From Achromobacter anxifer (GTDB lineage: Bacteria > Pseudomonadota > Gammaproteobacteria > Burkholderiales > Burkholderiaceae_B), in assembly GCF_903652925.1 (NCBI RefSeq), contig NZ_CAHLAR010000007.1, positions 248,001-312,000 of the forward strand: 64,000 nt of DNA, read 5' to 3'. The stretch's first letter is position 1. Each line of letters begins with the position of its first letter. This document shows positions 17,377 through 28,620 of the stretch, in pieces. Both the position numbers and the translations under genes were made by a program. Below the pieces are notes generated by a model, which saw only the letters and a list, made by a program, of their open reading frames with translations, searched no databases and was not told where the DNA came from.

Positions 17377-19209
17377 TTACTCGACCGTCACGCTCTTGGC
17401 CAGGTTGCGCGGCTTGTCCACGTCCGTGCCGCGGGCGCATGCCGTGTGGTACGACAGCAGCTGCAGCGGGATCGTGTGCAGGATGGGCGAGAGCTTGCCG
17501 TAGTTCTCGGGCATGCGGATCACGTGCATGCCTTCGGCGCTCTGGATCTTGCTGTCGGCGTCGGCAAAGACGTACAGCTCGCCGCCGCGGGCGCGCACTT
17601 CCTGCATGTTGGACTTCAGCTTTTCCAGCAGCTCGTCCTTGGGCGCGATGGTGACGACGGGCATGTGCTCGGTCACCAGGGCCAGCGGGCCGTGCTTGAG
17701 TTCGCCGGCCGGATAGGCCTCGGCGTGGATGTAGCTGATTTCCTTGAGCTTGAGCGCGCCTTCCAGGGCGATCGGGTAGTGCATGCCGCGGCCCAGGAAC
17801 AGGGCGTTTTCCTTGGAAGCGAAGCGGTCGGCCCAGGCCATGATCTGCGGCTCCAGGGCCAGCACCGAGCCGATGGCCACGGGCAGGTGGCGCAGGGCCT
17901 TCAGATGCTCGGCTTCCTGCTCTTCGCTCAGGTGGCCGCGCACCTGCGCCAGCGTCAGCGTCAGCAGGAACAGGGCGGTCAGCTGGGTGGTGAAGGCCTT
18001 GGTGGAGGCCACGCCGATTTCAACGCCGGCGCGCGTGATGTACGACAGCTTGCACTCGCGCACCATGGCGCTGGTGGACACGTTGCAGATGGTCAGCGTG
18101 TTTTCCATGCCCAGCGAGCGCGCGTGCTTGAGCGCGGCCAGGGTGTCGGCGGTTTCGCCGGACTGCGAGATGGTGACCACCAGCGAGCGCGGGTTGGGCA
18201 CGCTGTCGCGGTAGCGGTATTCGCTGGCGATTTCGACCGCCACGGGGATCTTGGCGACGGACTCGATCCAGTACTTGGCGGTCAGGCCGGCGTAGTAGCT
18301 GGTGCCGCAGGCCAGGATCAGCAGGGAATCGATGTCCTTGAAGATCTTGTAGGCCTGGTCGCCGAACAGTTCGGGCGTGATGGCTTCGATGTCCTGCAGC
18401 GTGTCGCCGACGGCGCGCGGCTGCTCGAAGATTTCCTTCTGCATATAGTGGCGGTAGGGGCCGAGTTCGGCCGCGCCGGTGTGCACGTGCACCGTGTGGA
18501 CTTCGCGGTTCACGTTCTTGCCGTTGGCGTCGACGATCCAGACGCGCGAGAGCTGCAGGTCGACGACGTCGCCGTCTTCCAGATAGATGATCTGGTCGGT
18601 GGTGCCAGCCAGAGCCAGCGCGTCGGAGGCCAGGAAGTTCTCGTTCTGGCCCACGCCCACGACCAGCGGCGAGCCTTGGCGCGCGCCGACCACGCGATGC
18701 GGTTCGTCGCGGCAGAACACGGCGATGGCGTAGGCGCCATGCAGGCGGCGCACGGCGTTCTGCACGGCCTCGAACAGGTCGCCGGCGTACAGGTGGTTCA
18801 CCAGGTGCGCGATGACTTCGGTGTCGGTCTGGCTTTCGAACACGTAACCCACGGCCTGCAGCTCGGCGCGCAGTTCGTCGTGGTTCTCGATGATGCCGTT
18901 GTGGACCAGGGCGATGCGCGGCTCGTCGTTGCCCAGATGCGAGAAATGCGGGTGGGCATTGTGCGTGGCCGGCACGCCATGGGTGGCCCAACGGGTGTGG
19001 GCGATGCCAGTGAAACCGCTGACCTTGTCCTGCGCAACCTGTTCGGCCAGTTCGGCCACGCGCTGCGTGCTGCGCGTGCGGCGCAGATGGCCGTCGGCGT
19101 AGACGGCGACGCCGCAGGAGTCATAGCCGCGGTATTCCAGCCGCTTGAGGCCTTCAACGAGGATCGGGGTGATGTCGCGCTGGGCGACGGCGCCAACAAT
19201 GCCGCACAT
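17377..19209 (-). CDS. glmS: Glutamine--fructose-6-phosphate aminotransferase (isomerizing)
   Basis: Encodes 610 residues, the normal GlmS length. It makes glucosamine-6-phosphate, the first step to UDP-GlcNAc. The initiator Met is followed by the catalytic Cys of the glutaminase domain (MCGIVGAV), with RGYDSCG, THGVP and the HNGIIEN loop; two SIS domains follow ([40 protein letters not shown]), and the C-terminus is KSVTVE. The start was set at 19209 so that Cys is residue 2; a longer in-frame start would block processing. It is divergent from an Lrp-type regulator. No glmS ribozyme or sRNA-like leader was seen. Confidence 0.97.
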   Translation of the reverse strand: MCGIVGAVAQRDITPILVEGLKRLEYRGYDSCGVAVYADGHLRRTRSTQRVAELAEQVAQDKVSGFTGIAHTRWATHGVPATHNAHPHFSHLGNDEPRIALVHNGIIENHDELRAELQAVGYVFESQTDTEVIAHLVNHLYAGDLFEAVQNAVRRLHGAYAIAVFCRDEPHRVVGARQGSPLVVGVGQNENFLASDALALAGTTDQIIYLEDGDVVDLQLSRVWIVDANGKNVNREVHTVHVHTGAAELGPYRHYMQKEIFEQPRAVGDTLQDIEAITPELFGDQAYKIFKDIDSLLILACGTSYYAGLTAKYWIESVAKIPVAVEIASEYRYRDSVPNPRSLVVTISQSGETADTLAALKHARSLGMENTLTICNVSTSAMVRECKLSYITRAGVEIGVASTKAFTTQLTALFLLTLTLAQVRGHLSEEQEAEHLKALRHLPVAIGSVLALEPQIMAWADRFASKENALFLGRGMHYPIALEGALKLKEISYIHAEAYPAGELKHGPLALVTEHMPVVTIAPKDELLEKLKSNMQEVRARGGELYVFADADSKIQSAEGMHVIRMPENYGKLSPILHTIPLQLLSYHTACARGTDVDKPRNLAKSVTVE

Positions 19210-19361
19210 AGGAGAGTGCTCCGGTAAGTTCGTGTACCGACGCATTGTGCTCGCGCCACAAAGAAATTTGATTTCTTTGTTTGTCTACATATGGAATTTA
19301 ATTCCCTTACATGATTGTGATTAAATTATCTTTCTCGAATTAGGATTTTTTGAAATTTATC

Positions 19362-19850
19362 ATGCAAAACGCTCCAATTCCGCTGCCTGAGCTGGACGAT
19401 CTGGACCGGCGCATTCTTGAACAGTTACAACAAGACAGCTCGCTGACCAACCAGGAACTGGCGCAGCGCGTGCATGCCTCGCCCCCGACCTGCCTGCGGC
19501 GGGTCCGCCGGCTGGTGGACGAAGGGGTGATAGACAGGCAGGTGGCGATCCTGTCGGCGGAAAAGCTGGGCAGCACGCTGACGGCGATCGTGGAGATCAC
19601 GCTGGACGTGCAGGCGGCGGAAAGCCTGGACGCCTTCGAACAGAGCATGCTGACGGAACCCGCGGTGCTGCAGTGCTACCGGGTATCGCCGGGGCCGGAC
19701 TTCGTGGTGATCGCGCAAGTGAAGGACATGCCGGCCTATCACGCGCTGGTGCACCGGGCCTTCACCGCGCAGGCCAACGTGCGCAACGTGCGCACGTTCT
19801 TCTCGGTTCATCGGGCCAAGTTCGAGACCCGGATAGACCTGCGCGCCTGA
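19362..19850 (+). CDS. Lrp/AsnC-family transcriptional regulator
   Basis: Encodes 162 residues: an N-terminal winged HTH (LDRRILEQLQQDSSLTNQELA, then SPPTCLRRVRRLVDEGVI) and a C-terminal RAM effector-binding domain (LTAIVEITLD, GPDFVVIAQVKDM). The ATG at 19362 is used in place of a TTG 12 nt upstream. It is transcribed away from glmS across an AT-rich 150-bp gap and probably regulates itself; control of glmS is possible but not shown by the sequence. Effector unknown, commonly an amino acid. Confidence 0.9.
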   Translation: MQNAPIPLPELDDLDRRILEQLQQDSSLTNQELAQRVHASPPTCLRRVRRLVDEGVIDRQVAILSAEKLGSTLTAIVEITLDVQAAESLDAFEQSMLTEPAVLQCYRVSPGPDFVVIAQVKDMPAYHALVHRAFTAQANVRNVRTFFSVHRAKFETRIDLRA

Positions 19851-19862
19851 TGCGCGGAGGGA

Positions 19863-20921
19863 TCAGCGGCGGCCGACCAGGCGCTCGAACTGCGCCAGGT
19901 AGCGGTTGCCCATTTTCTGCACGTCGTGCTCGTTGCGCACGTAGTCGTAGGCGCGTTCGGTAACTTCCTGGCGGAAGGCCGCGTCGTCCAGGCAGCGGGC
20001 CATGCCTTGCGCCATGGCCTGGAAGTCGCCCACCGCGCACAGCACGCCGCGCCCGTCGGCCAGGCTTTCCTTCAGTCCGCCGGCGTCGGTGGACACGACC
20101 GGCACGCGTTGCAGGAAGGCGTCCAGCACGCTGCTGCCCAAGGCCTCTTCCTCGGAGCTCATGACGAAGACGTCCAGGATGCTGTAGAAGTCCTCGACGC
20201 CCTTGCGAAAGCCGGCAAAGCGGTAGACGTCCTCGATGCCGAGCTTGCGCGCCTCGTCCTTGGCCTGCTGCTCGCGGTCGCCGCCCGCGCCGAAGTGCAG
20301 GAACACGAAGTCGCGGCGCGTCCTGGCCAGTTCGCCCACGGCGCGCACCAGGGTGACCGGGTCCTTGTCTCGGATCAGCGCGGCGGACGTGGCCATGACC
20401 TTCTTGCCGGTCAGATCGAATTCGCGCACCAGGTTGGCGACGTTCTCCGCATTGATCTGATGCGGCTCGACCGCGCTGCGGATGATGACGGGCTCTATGC
20501 CCAGGCGGCGCGGTTCGCTGGCGGCCATTTCGCTGATGGCCACGAACAGGTTGGCGCGGCGCCACTTGAAGCCGGTCTTCCATTCCTCGCCGGGCTTGAC
20601 CACGAAGGAGGTGCGGCGCGAGAAAGCCACCGGACGGCGGTGCAGCCATTTGGTCAGGACCGCCCAGGTGATCGTGTTGGCGGTCTGCGCGTGGATGATG
20701 TCGTAGCGGCCGGCGCCGGCCAGAAAGGCCAGCTGCCCCGGCACGTTGCGGCAGGTATGGGCCACGAAGCCCTCCTGGCGCGCACGCTCGGCCAGCGGCG
20801 CGCCTTCGCGGCACATCACTTCGACGTCGTGGCCGGCCTTGCGGAAGGCGCGCATGCAGTACAGCGTCTGCCGTTCGCCGCCGCGCCAGCCTTTCTCGAA
20901 GTTCAGCTGCAGGATCTTCAT
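19863..20921 (-). CDS. Glycosyltransferase family 4 protein
   Basis: Encodes 352 residues in a GT-B fold: N-terminal [21 protein letters not shown] and C-terminal [24 protein letters not shown], which carries an EX7D/E-type donor site. It is likely a cytoplasmic sugar transferase of lipopolysaccharide or another envelope glycan. The start at 20921 overlaps the ugd stop by 4 nt (ATGA), so the two genes are coupled; UDP-glucuronate or a derivative made by Ugd may feed this pathway. Acceptor and donor are unknown. Confidence 0.85.
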   Translation of the reverse strand: MKILQLNFEKGWRGGERQTLYCMRAFRKAGHDVEVMCREGAPLAERARQEGFVAHTCRNVPGQLAFLAGAGRYDIIHAQTANTITWAVLTKWLHRRPVAFSRRTSFVVKPGEEWKTGFKWRRANLFVAISEMAASEPRRLGIEPVIIRSAVEPHQINAENVANLVREFDLTGKKVMATSAALIRDKDPVTLVRAVGELARTRRDFVFLHFGAGGDREQQAKDEARKLGIEDVYRFAGFRKGVEDFYSILDVFVMSSEEEALGSSVLDAFLQRVPVVSTDAGGLKESLADGRGVLCAVGDFQAMAQGMARCLDDAAFRQEVTERAYDYVRNEHDVQKMGNRYLAQFERLVGRR

Positions 20922-22240
20922 GCGCGGCCGATGCCCGAGTACTCGAAGCCCAGGCCGCGCACGTCCGCGGGCGTGTAAAGGTTGCGGCCGTCGATGATGA
21001 GCGGCGTCTTGAGCAAGGCCTTGACGCGGTCGAAGTCGGGTGCGCGGAAGACCTTCCATTCGGTGGCGATCAGCAGCGCGTCGGCGCCGTCCAGCGCGTC
21101 GTACATATCGGTGGCGAAGCTGATGCCGGGCTTGCCGGCCAGCACTCGGGCCGCCTCGCGCGTGGCCACGGGATCGTAGGCGCGCACCTCGGCGCCGCGG
21201 CGCGTCAGTTCGGCGATGGCCGTCAGGCTGGGCGCTTCGCGCATATCGTCGGTGTTGGGCTTGAAGGACAGGCCCCACAGCGCGATCTTGCGGCCCTTCA
21301 GGTCTTCGCCGAAGCGCTCGACCAGCTTGTCGGACAGGCGGAACTTCTGCGCGTGGTTGGCGGCCTCTGCGGCCTCGATCACGCGCATGGGCAGGGAATT
21401 CTCGGCGGCCGTGTTGACCAGCGCCTGCACGTCCTTGGGGAAGCAGGAACCGCCGTAGCCCGCGCCGGGATAGAGGAAGTGATAGCCGATGCGCGGGTCG
21501 GCGCCGATGCCGCGGCGCACCTGCTCGATGTCCGCGCCCAGGGCCTCGGCCAGGTTCGCCATTTCGTTCATGAAGGAAATGCGCGTGGCCAGCATGGCGT
21601 TGGCGGCGTACTTGGTCAGCTCGGCCGAGCGCACGTCCATCACCATCAGGCGGTCATGGGTGCGCTGGAAGGGCTCGTAGATGCGGCGCATGACGCCGAT
21701 GGTGTAGTCGTCGTCCGCGCCGACCACGACCCGGTCCGGGCTCATGAAGTCGTTGATGGCGGCGCCTTCCTTCAGGAATTCGGGGTTGGACGCCACGCTG
21801 AACGGAATGTCCACGCCGCGCGCGGCCAATTCGCGGGCCACCACGTCGCGCACCTTGTCGGCCGTGCCCACCGGCACGGTGGACTTGTCCACGATCAGCT
21901 TGCGCGCCGTCATGTGGCGCGCGATGTTCTGCGCGGCGGCCAGCACGTACTTCAGGTCGGCGGAGCCGTCTTCGCCCGGCGGCGTGCCGACGGCGATGAA
22001 CTGCACATCGCCGAACGCCACGCTTTGCGCGACATCGTCGGTGAAGTGCAGCCGGCCCGCCTGCACGTTGCGGCGCACCAGGTCTTCCAGGCCCGGCTCA
22101 TAGATGGGAATGCCGCCCTGGTGCAACAGGGCGATCTTCGCCGCGTCCACGTCCAGACACATGACGTCGTTGCCCATGTCGGCCAGGCATGCTCCCGACA
22201 CCAACCCCACGTAACCGGTACCCACGACCGTGATTTTCAT
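20918..22240 (-). CDS. ugd: UDP-glucose 6-dehydrogenase
   Basis: Encodes 440 residues. NAD-binding motif [14 protein letters not shown] at the N-terminus, [21 protein letters not shown] and the catalytic cysteine in GGSCFPKD identify UDP-glucose dehydrogenase of the type 2 bacterial family; [16 protein letters not shown] is the C-terminal NAD loop. It oxidises UDP-glucose to UDP-glucuronate. It differs clearly from the UDP-HexNAc enzyme encoded at 12256-13533. It is followed directly by a GT4 gene. Confidence 0.95.
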   Translation of the reverse strand: MKITVVGTGYVGLVSGACLADMGNDVMCLDVDAAKIALLHQGGIPIYEPGLEDLVRRNVQAGRLHFTDDVAQSVAFGDVQFIAVGTPPGEDGSADLKYVLAAAQNIARHMTARKLIVDKSTVPVGTADKVRDVVARELAARGVDIPFSVASNPEFLKEGAAINDFMSPDRVVVGADDDYTIGVMRRIYEPFQRTHDRLMVMDVRSAELTKYAANAMLATRISFMNEMANLAEALGADIEQVRRGIGADPRIGYHFLYPGAGYGGSCFPKDVQALVNTAAENSLPMRVIEAAEAANHAQKFRLSDKLVERFGEDLKGRKIALWGLSFKPNTDDMREAPSLTAIAELTRRGAEVRAYDPVATREAARVLAGKPGISFATDMYDALDGADALLIATEWKVFRAPDFDRVKALLKTPLIIDGRNLYTPADVRGLGFEYSGIGRA

Positions 22241-22384
22241 GCCTGAACGCCTTCAAAATAGGTAATCGTCGCGCCGGATGACTGTAGTCCAGCGCCGGCC
22301 GTCATTATAGAAGCGGCCGGGGGCCTGGGCCCGCCGGGCCGGGAAAGGCCGCCGCGCGGGCACCAGGGCCCACGCGGCAGGGCG

Positions 22385-23797
22385 CTATGGGCGCAACTTG
22401 CTGAAGCGCACGGTATTGACCACCACGGCAAGGCCCGCGCAGACGGTCCCCAACACCAGGGCCAGGCCGGGGCCATGAGCCACGCTGATGCTGAACGCGA
22501 TCGCGACCAGCGCCGTGCCGAAGCTCTGGCCAAACACCCGGGTCGTGGCCTGCAGCCCGCCCGCCGCGCCGCTGCGCGAACGAGGCGCGGCCGACAGCAT
22601 GGCGCGGTTGTTCGGCGTCTGGAAGAAGCCGAAGCCCATCCCCGCCACGAACATGCCCGCGATGATGGGCCAGTTCGAGACCGTGGCGGGCAGCGCCGCC
22701 AGCCACAGCATGCCGACCACCATCGAGGCCGCGCCTATGCCGCTGAGCGTGGCGGCGGAATAGCGGTCGGACAACCGGCCCGCCAGCGGCGCGATGAGGG
22801 CGGTGCCCACCGGCCAGGCGCCCATCAGCATGCCCACTTCCAGGTAAGGCCGGCCCAGCACCTGCTGGAAGTAAAACGGCAGGGACACGTAGGACGCCAT
22901 CTGCGCCGCGAAGGTGCAGGCGGACGCACCCACCGCGAAGGCCAGCGGCCGGATCCGCAGCAGGTCCACCGGCACCAGCGGCGCCGGCTGCTTGCCGACA
23001 CGGCGCACCAGCACCAGGCCGACGACCGACGCGATCGCCACCAGCCCGATGCCGCGCAACAGGTCCATGCCCATCATGTCCACGCCGGAAATGAAGACGC
23101 CCAGGGTCAGCATGCACAGCAGGGCGCTGATCCAGTCCAGCTTCACGTTGTTGCGCGGCACTTCCGGCAGGTGGCGCAGGCCCAGCATGGTCAGCGCGCA
23201 GATCGGCAGGTTGACGGCAAAGATCCAGGGCCAGGGCGCCACCGACAGGATGGCCGAGCCGATGGTCGGCCCCAGCACCGACATGATGGCCACCGTGGTG
23301 GCGTTGAGGCTGATGCCTCGTCCCAGCAGTTTCAGCGGATAGATGTTGCGCACCAGGCCGCCGAACATGCACATCAGCGACGCCGCGCCTATGCCCTGGA
23401 ACACCCGCGCCGCCGTCAGTTGCCAGAGCGTGCCAGCCAGGGCACAGCCCAGCGAGGCCAGCGTGAACAGCATCAGGCCGAAGGTGAACATGCGGCGAAA
23501 GCCGATGCGCTCGGCCAGCGCCGACAGCGGCAGCAGCATCATCACCACTGCCAGGTTGTAGGCGTTTACGATCCAGACCGCCTGGGCCGGCGACGCATTG
23601 AGGTCGACGGCGATCGTGGGCAGCGCCACGTTGGCGATGGTGGTGTCCAGGACCGACAGGCTGATGCCTGTCATGACCGTGGCCGCCGCCCAGTACCGGC
23701 GCGGCGTGGGCAAGCCGTCGGGCGCGGCGGGCTTGGCGCCGTTGCCCGGCGCCTGCTCGCTCTGCCCCGTCACGATTTCTTGACCGGGCGCTGCCAT
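22385..23797 (-). CDS. MFS transporter, DHA2-like drug/solute exporter
   Basis: Encodes 470 residues with about 12-14 hydrophobic helices; the first contains [19 protein letters not shown], the motif D1-like signature of DHA2 exporters, and the loop [15 protein letters not shown] carries motif A. Likely an inner-membrane proton antiporter for toxic compounds; substrate unknown. ATG at 23797 overlaps the end of glmU by 28 nt; a GTG at 23773 overlapping the glmU stop by 4 nt is an equally plausible start and would suit translational coupling. Pairing with glmU is probably positional rather than functional. Confidence 0.87.
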   Translation of the reverse strand: MAAPGQEIVTGQSEQAPGNGAKPAAPDGLPTPRRYWAAATVMTGISLSVLDTTIANVALPTIAVDLNASPAQAVWIVNAYNLAVVMMLLPLSALAERIGFRRMFTFGLMLFTLASLGCALAGTLWQLTAARVFQGIGAASLMCMFGGLVRNIYPLKLLGRGISLNATTVAIMSVLGPTIGSAILSVAPWPWIFAVNLPICALTMLGLRHLPEVPRNNVKLDWISALLCMLTLGVFISGVDMMGMDLLRGIGLVAIASVVGLVLVRRVGKQPAPLVPVDLLRIRPLAFAVGASACTFAAQMASYVSLPFYFQQVLGRPYLEVGMLMGAWPVGTALIAPLAGRLSDRYSAATLSGIGAASMVVGMLWLAALPATVSNWPIIAGMFVAGMGFGFFQTPNNRAMLSAAPRSRSGAAGGLQATTRVFGQSFGTALVAIAFSISVAHGPGLALVLGTVCAGLAVVVNTVRFSKLRP

Positions 23798-25143
23798 CCG
23801 TCGACGGTGACCTGCTTGGCGCGCGACACCGTCAGTTTCTCGGCCGGCGCGTCGCGGGTCAGGGTGGTGCCCGCGCCCAGCGTGGCGCCGCGGCCGACGC
23901 GCACCGGCGCTACCAGCTGCGTGTCGGAACCGATGAAGGCATCGTCCTCGATCACGGTGCGATGCTTGTTCACTCCGTCGTAGTTGCAGGTGATGGTGCC
24001 CGCGCCCACGTTCACGCGGGCGCCGATGTCGGCGTCGCCGATGTAGGCCAGGTGATTGGCCTTGCTGTCGGCGCCCAGCACGCTCTTCTTGATTTCGACG
24101 AAGTTGCCGACGTGGCTGCGGTCGCCGAGCTCGGCGCCCGGACGCAGGCGGGCGTAGGGGCCGACGCGCGCGTCGCGGCCGACCTGCGCCTGCTGCAGAT
24201 GGCTGTAGGCCTCGATATGCGTGCCCGGGCCGACGCTGACGTCGCGCAGCACGCAGTGCGGGCCCACGCGCACGCCGTCGGCCAGCGACACCTGGCCTTC
24301 GAACACGCAGCCCACGTCGATGAACACGTCGCGTCCGCAAGTGAGCGAGCCCCGCACGTCGAAGCGCGCCGGATCGGCCAGCGTCACGCCGGCTTCCAGC
24401 TGGCGGCGGGCCTGTTCGGCCTGCCAGCGGCGCTCCAGTTCGGCCTGCTGCACGCGGCTGTTCACGCCCAGCGTTTCCCACGAAGCGCCCGGCTGCGCCG
24501 CGCCCACCGGCACGCCGTCAACCACCGCCAGTCCGACCACGTCGGTCAGGTAGTACTCGCCCTGAGCGTTGTTGTTGTCGATGCGGGACAGCCAGTCCTT
24601 CAGCTTCGCGGTCGGCGCGGAGAGGATGCCGGTGTTCACTTCCTTGATCTCGCGCTCGGCGTCGGAAGCATCCTTGTGCTCGACGATGCGGCAGACGTTG
24701 CCGCTGGCGTCGCGCACGATGCGGCCATAGCCGGTGGAGTCCGCCAGCACCTCGGTCAGCACGGCGGCGCCCGCGCCGCGGGCGGCCAGCAGGCGTTGCA
24801 GGGTTTCGGGCTGCACCAGCGGCACGTCGCCGTACAGCACCAGCGTCACGTCATCCTTGCCGTCGCCTTCGAGCAGCAGCGGCACCGCCTGCTGCACCGC
24901 GTGGCCCGTGCCTTGCTGCGGCTGCTGCAGCACGAAGTGCAGGTCCGGCTGGCCTTCGTAGGCCTGTTTGACACGGTCGGCGCCATGGCCGACCACGACG
25001 ATGATGCGCGCGGGCTGCAACTGGCGCGCGCTGTCCAGCACATGGCCCAGCATGGGTTTGCCGGCCAGCGTGTGCAGCACTTTGGGGAGGTCGGACTGCA
25101 TGCGTTTACCCAGTCCGGCGGCAAGAATTACTACGTTAAGCAT
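23770..25143 (-). CDS. glmU: Bifunctional GlcN-1-P acetyltransferase / UDP-GlcNAc pyrophosphorylase
   Basis: Encodes 457 residues. The N-terminal uridylyltransferase begins [23 protein letters not shown] with the GXGXRM signature; the C-terminal half is a left-handed beta-helix of hexapeptide repeats (for example [24 protein letters not shown] and [15 protein letters not shown]) with the acetyltransferase site. Start at 25143 is used; a TTG further upstream is unlikely. It makes UDP-GlcNAc, precursor for peptidoglycan, LPS and, in this genome, the Vi-type capsule. Confidence 0.97.
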   Translation of the reverse strand: MLNVVILAAGLGKRMQSDLPKVLHTLAGKPMLGHVLDSARQLQPARIIVVVGHGADRVKQAYEGQPDLHFVLQQPQQGTGHAVQQAVPLLLEGDGKDDVTLVLYGDVPLVQPETLQRLLAARGAGAAVLTEVLADSTGYGRIVRDASGNVCRIVEHKDASDAEREIKEVNTGILSAPTAKLKDWLSRIDNNNAQGEYYLTDVVGLAVVDGVPVGAAQPGASWETLGVNSRVQQAELERRWQAEQARRQLEAGVTLADPARFDVRGSLTCGRDVFIDVGCVFEGQVSLADGVRVGPHCVLRDVSVGPGTHIEAYSHLQQAQVGRDARVGPYARLRPGAELGDRSHVGNFVEIKKSVLGADSKANHLAYIGDADIGARVNVGAGTITCNYDGVNKHRTVIEDDAFIGSDTQLVAPVRVGRGATLGAGTTLTRDAPAEKLTVSRAKQVTVDGWQRPVKKS

Positions 25144-25218
25144 AGGTTCCAATAGGTTGAATGGCGGCCGAGAGGCCTTGCGGCCGTCTTGCCCGACGAT
25201 TTAAGGAGAGGACCGCCG

Positions 25219-26001
25219 CTAGCTGGCGTCCGGTCCGGTTTTCTTGGCGGTCTTGGCAGCCTTGCGCGGCGCTGCTGGCTTGCGGGCTGCCGGTTTGGAC
25301 GCCTTGGCGGCAGGCGCGGCGGCGGCCTTGGATTCGCCCGGCTTGGCCTTGGCCGCGGCATCGGCGCCGGCAGCGGCAGGCGCCGCCGGCATGGAGGCCG
25401 CGGTGGCGGCCGCGATCTGGTTGAACTGCTGCTGCAGCAAGTCCCACCAGGCCTTGGACGCCGATTGCGCCGCGGCGCCCATCTGCTCGCTCATGCCGGG
25501 CGCGGCGGCCTGTTGCTGCCCCTCCGCGCCTGCGGCTTGCGCGCCCTTGGCCTTGCCGTCTCCGGCTGCAGGGCCGCTGGCGGCCGCCGGCTTGGAGGCG
25601 GACTTGGGCGCGGGCTTCAGGCCCAGCACCACTTCCAGCGGCGACGCCGCGCTGCTGTCGTGGAACGCGCCCATGTCCAGATTGGCCGCGCTGTCGACGA
25701 AGGCGCGCAGCGTGCTGATGGTGGAGCGCTGGACTTCCATGCCCTGGATCGTGCTGGACAGCATGGACAGGTTCATGCGCAGCCAGTTTTCCACCGAGCG
25801 CAGTTCGGCGATGCGGCGGTCCAGGTCTTCCAGGTTCATCGGGGGAGCCATGGGCAGGCTGCTGGCCAGGCCCCCGGGCCCGGTCAGGCCGGCCCAGGCC
25901 TGGCGCATCATTTCCATGCTGGCCAATAGCGGGTTGCCCGACAAGTCGGAATTCTGGCCCATGCCGGGTAGGACGAACGGGTTCGTGTGTTGGTCGCTCA
26001 T
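25219..26001 (-). CDS. phaM: PhaM-type polyhydroxyalkanoate granule regulatory protein
   Basis: Encodes 260 residues. The conserved core at about 45-115 (MNLEDLDRRIAELRSVENWLRMN, MLSSTIQGMEVQRST) matches the PhaM family, which activates PHA synthase and ties granules to the nucleoid. The C-terminus is rich in Ala, Pro and Lys (KASKPAARKPAAPRKAAKTAKK), like the DNA-binding tail of Cupriavidus PhaM and histone H1-like proteins. No signal peptide. A monocistronic gene between glmU and a glycine-zipper protein. Confidence 0.87.
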   Translation of the reverse strand: MSDQHTNPFVLPGMGQNSDLSGNPLLASMEMMRQAWAGLTGPGGLASSLPMAPPMNLEDLDRRIAELRSVENWLRMNLSMLSSTIQGMEVQRSTISTLRAFVDSAANLDMGAFHDSSAASPLEVVLGLKPAPKSASKPAAASGPAAGDGKAKGAQAAGAEGQQQAAAPGMSEQMGAAAQSASKAWWDLLQQQFNQIAAATAASMPAAPAAAGADAAAKAKPGESKAAAAPAAKASKPAARKPAAPRKAAKTAKKTGPDAS

Positions 26002-26045
26002 TCCTGGTCTCCCCTAAGACAGATGATGGTCGCCGACAGGCGGGA

Positions 26046-26717
26046 TCATCCCCGCAGCAGCTGGTTGTTCTCCACGCGCACATGGTCGCCGGACGCGAAG
26101 GCGAAGGGCTGCGCGCTGCGGAACTGGCGCGTGCTGCCGTCGCTCATGCGCACCGTGAGTTCATAGTGCGTCACCGTTTGTTGCTGTCTGATATTACGCT
26201 CAACTTCACGGCCTGCCAAAGCGCCGCCCACCGCGCCCAGCACGGTCAAGGCCGTCTTGCCGCTGCCGCCGCCGAACTGGTTGCCCACGACGCCGCCGAC
26301 CACGCCGCCGCCGATGGTGCCGATGAGGTGGTCGCTATTGTCCTTGACGGGCACCTGCACTTGCCGGATCGATTCCACCACGCCGCAGGTCGCACAGGCC
26401 TGCGGCGCAGGCGACTGGGGCGCGGGGCGCTGGGCAGAAGGCGCCTGGGCCTGCGGACGCTGCGCGGCGGGCGCCTGGCCGCCTTGCTGGGCCTGCGCGG
26501 GCGGCACGGCGGCCTGGGGAGCGGGCGCCAGGTTGGCGCCTTCCGGACCGGCCTCGGCCACCGGCTCGTCGGCATGGGGATTGGCCGAAGGCGTGGGCAG
26601 CCAGCCCATCACGGCGGCAACGCCCACCGAGCACATGACGATGACGGCGACTGCCGCGGCGGCGACCAGGGGATGGAGGCCGCGGCGCGCGGCTTCGAAT
26701 TTCGAGGATGTATTCAT
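26046..26717 (-). CDS. Glycine-zipper 2TM-domain envelope protein
   Basis: Encodes 223 residues. An N-terminal membrane anchor (LVAAAAVAVIVMCSVGVAAVM, about 17-38) is followed by a Pro/Ala/Gln-rich linker (about 55-125) and a glycine-zipper pair (GTIGGGVVGGVVGNQFGGGSG, LGAVGGALAGREVERN) of the Rick_17kDa/SlyB type, then a small beta domain (THYELTVRMSDGSTRQF). Probably an envelope-spanning structural protein. The extended linker suggests that it reaches through the periplasm. Specific role unknown. Confidence 0.8.
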   Translation of the reverse strand: MNTSSKFEAARRGLHPLVAAAAVAVIVMCSVGVAAVMGWLPTPSANPHADEPVAEAGPEGANLAPAPQAAVPPAQAQQGGQAPAAQRPQAQAPSAQRPAPQSPAPQACATCGVVESIRQVQVPVKDNSDHLIGTIGGGVVGGVVGNQFGGGSGKTALTVLGAVGGALAGREVERNIRQQQTVTHYELTVRMSDGSTRQFRSAQPFAFASGDHVRVENNQLLRG

Positions 26718-26848
26718 GACGATGCTCCATCGTTACTAACCGGCAGTGGTATAGCACCCGGGCGCGGTTTCGGCGTGTTGCGATGGTGACGCTTCTTTGC
26801 AGCGCGCAGGCTGGTGGACAGCCTTGCCCATTCGTGGACAATAGACGG

Positions 26849-27067
26849 ATGGATCCCATTACCCTGCCCCAGCTCGAACAGGCAATCAACTACTGGCGCA
26901 ATATTTCGCCGTCGGTGGGCGACGAATCCCGCCTGTGTCCCGAGGCTGCCGCGCTGGCCACGCCCTACGCGCTGATGATCATGGCGCACCGGCGCGAGAT
27001 CCCCGTGGCCGAACTCAGCGATCTGGCCCGCGCAGCGCTGGCCGGCTGGGCCGCCACCGGCAAGTAG
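26849..27067 (+). CDS. DUF3717 small conserved protein
   Basis: Encodes 72 residues: ITLPQLEQAINYWRN, then ALATPYALMIMAHRREIPVAEL. This pattern is the DUF3717 family found in Burkholderiales; its function is unknown. ATG at 26849 is chosen over longer in-frame starts because the family begins here. Divergent from the glycine-zipper gene. Confidence 0.75.
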   Translation: MDPITLPQLEQAINYWRNISPSVGDESRLCPEAAALATPYALMIMAHRREIPVAELSDLARAALAGWAATGK

Positions 27068-27090
27068 GCAGGCCCTGACAGCCCGCTAGC

Positions 27091-27696
27091 TCACCCCTTG
27101 AGCAGGGCCTTGATGTCCTGCGTCAGAGCATCCACCCCGATGTTGTTATTGGCCAGCACGCGCGATTCGCCCTTGCCGTCCAGCAGGTAGAACGCGGCCG
27201 TGTGGTCCATCGTGTAGCTGCCGTCCTTGGTGGGCGCCTTGGCGTAATAGGCCTTGAACGACGCGGCGGCCTTCTTGACCTGATCCGGCGTGCCGGTCAG
27301 TCCCAGGAAGCGCGGATCGAAGGCGGTGACGTACTGCTTGAGGACTTCGGGCGTGTCGCGCTCGGGGTCGACCGAAATCAGCAGCACCTGCACGCGGTCG
27401 GCGTCCGGGCCCAGCTTCTTCATGACTTCGGACAGTTCGGCCAGCGACGTCGGGCACACGTCCGGACATTGCGTGAAACCGAAGAACACGACGACCACCT
27501 TGCCGGCGAAATCGGACAGCTGGCGCGTCTTGCCGTTGTAGTCGACCAGCTCCATGCCGCGGCCAAGCTGGGTGCCGCTGATGTCGCTGCCCTTAAACAC
27601 GGGCGCGTTGTCGCCGCAGGCGGCCAGGGCGGCGGCGAAAGCAGCGGCTGCGCCCACGCGCAGGATCAGCCGGCGGCTGGCGGAAAACACGGGCAT
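27091..27696 (-). CDS. SCO1/SenC/PrrC family copper chaperone lipoprotein
   Basis: Encodes 201 residues with a lipoprotein signal (AAAAFAAALAACGD). The thioredoxin-like domain has the copper-binding CxxxC (TQCPDVCPTSLAEL) and the distal histidine (YTMDHTAAFYLLD). Sco proteins deliver copper to the CuA site of cytochrome c oxidase. The ATG at 27696 has GGAGG upstream. It is downstream of ctaB, and the neighbouring genes all serve oxidase assembly. Confidence 0.93.
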   Translation of the reverse strand: MPVFSASRRLILRVGAAAAFAAALAACGDNAPVFKGSDISGTQLGRGMELVDYNGKTRQLSDFAGKVVVVFFGFTQCPDVCPTSLAELSEVMKKLGPDADRVQVLLISVDPERDTPEVLKQYVTAFDPRFLGLTGTPDQVKKAAASFKAYYAKAPTKDGSYTMDHTAAFYLLDGKGESRVLANNNIGVDALTQDIKALLKG

Positions 27697-27713
27697 CGAT
27701 AACCTCCGGGGGA

Positions 27714-28607
27714 TCAGCGCAGCAGGCCGACCCAGTGGTCCACCAGCAGGGCGCCGAACAGCAGCGCCAGGTAGAGTATGGAAAAACGGAACATGCTGCG
27801 CGCCAGCTCGTCGCTGTAGGCGCGGTACAGCCGCCATGCGTAGGACACGAACATGCCGCCCAGCGCCAACGCGGACACCAGGTACAGTTCGCCGCTCATG
27901 CGGATGGCATAGGGCAACAGCGTCGTGGCCACCAGCGCCACGCTGTACAAGAGGATGTGCAGGCGGGTGAACTGGTTGCCGTGCGTGACCGGCAGCATCG
28001 GCAGGCCGGCCTTGGCGTAGTCGTGGTTGCGGTAAAGCGCCAGCGCCCAGAAGTGCGGCGGCGTCCAGATGAAGATGATCAGGACCAGGATCCAAGCTTC
28101 GGCCGGCACCGAATCCGCCACGGTGGCCCAGCCCAGGGCCGGCGGCATGGCGCCCGACAGGCCGCCGATGACGATGTTCTGCGGCGTGCGCGGCTTGAGG
28201 ATGACGGTATAGATGACGGCGTAGCCCACGAAGGTGGCGAACGTCAGCCACATTGTCAGCGGGTTGACCAGGTGATACAGCACGAACATGCCCGCGCCGC
28301 CCAGCAGGCCGGACATGCTCAGCACCTGGAACGCGGAAATGGTGCCCTGCGCCGTGCCGCGGCGCGCGGTGCGCAGCATGCGGGCGTCGATTTCCTGTTC
28401 GATCAGGCAATTGATGGCGAAGGCGGCCGCGGCCAGCAGCCAGATGCCCAGGGTGCCGAACAGCACCCGACGCATGTCCGGAATGCCGGGCGCCGCCAGG
28501 AACATGCCGATCACGGCGCAAAACACCGCCAGTTGCGTCACCCGCGGCTTGGTGAGGACGAAATACTGGCGGAACAATCCGGGTTGAGGAGCGGCAATAC
28601 TGGTCAT
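27714..28607 (-). CDS. ctaB: Protoheme IX farnesyltransferase (heme O synthase)
   Basis: Encodes 297 residues with nine hydrophobic helices. The UbiA-family motifs are [18 protein letters not shown] (prenyl diphosphate site, N-x-x-x-D-x-x-x-D type) and [19 protein letters not shown]. It attaches a farnesyl tail to heme b to give heme O, which ctaA turns into heme A. Start at 28607 is used because a longer in-frame start has no membrane-protein character. Lies between sco and ctaA. Confidence 0.95.
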   Translation of the reverse strand: MTSIAAPQPGLFRQYFVLTKPRVTQLAVFCAVIGMFLAAPGIPDMRRVLFGTLGIWLLAAAAFAINCLIEQEIDARMLRTARRGTAQGTISAFQVLSMSGLLGGAGMFVLYHLVNPLTMWLTFATFVGYAVIYTVILKPRTPQNIVIGGLSGAMPPALGWATVADSVPAEAWILVLIIFIWTPPHFWALALYRNHDYAKAGLPMLPVTHGNQFTRLHILLYSVALVATTLLPYAIRMSGELYLVSALALGGMFVSYAWRLYRAYSDELARSMFRFSILYLALLFGALLVDHWVGLLR

Positions 28608-28620
28608 AGTGGGCCCTATT

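Noticed and set aside
22385-24481. A 698-residue MFS frame starting inside glmU
   Set aside because: The extra N-terminus is the shadow of glmU; the transporter proper starts near the glmU stop.
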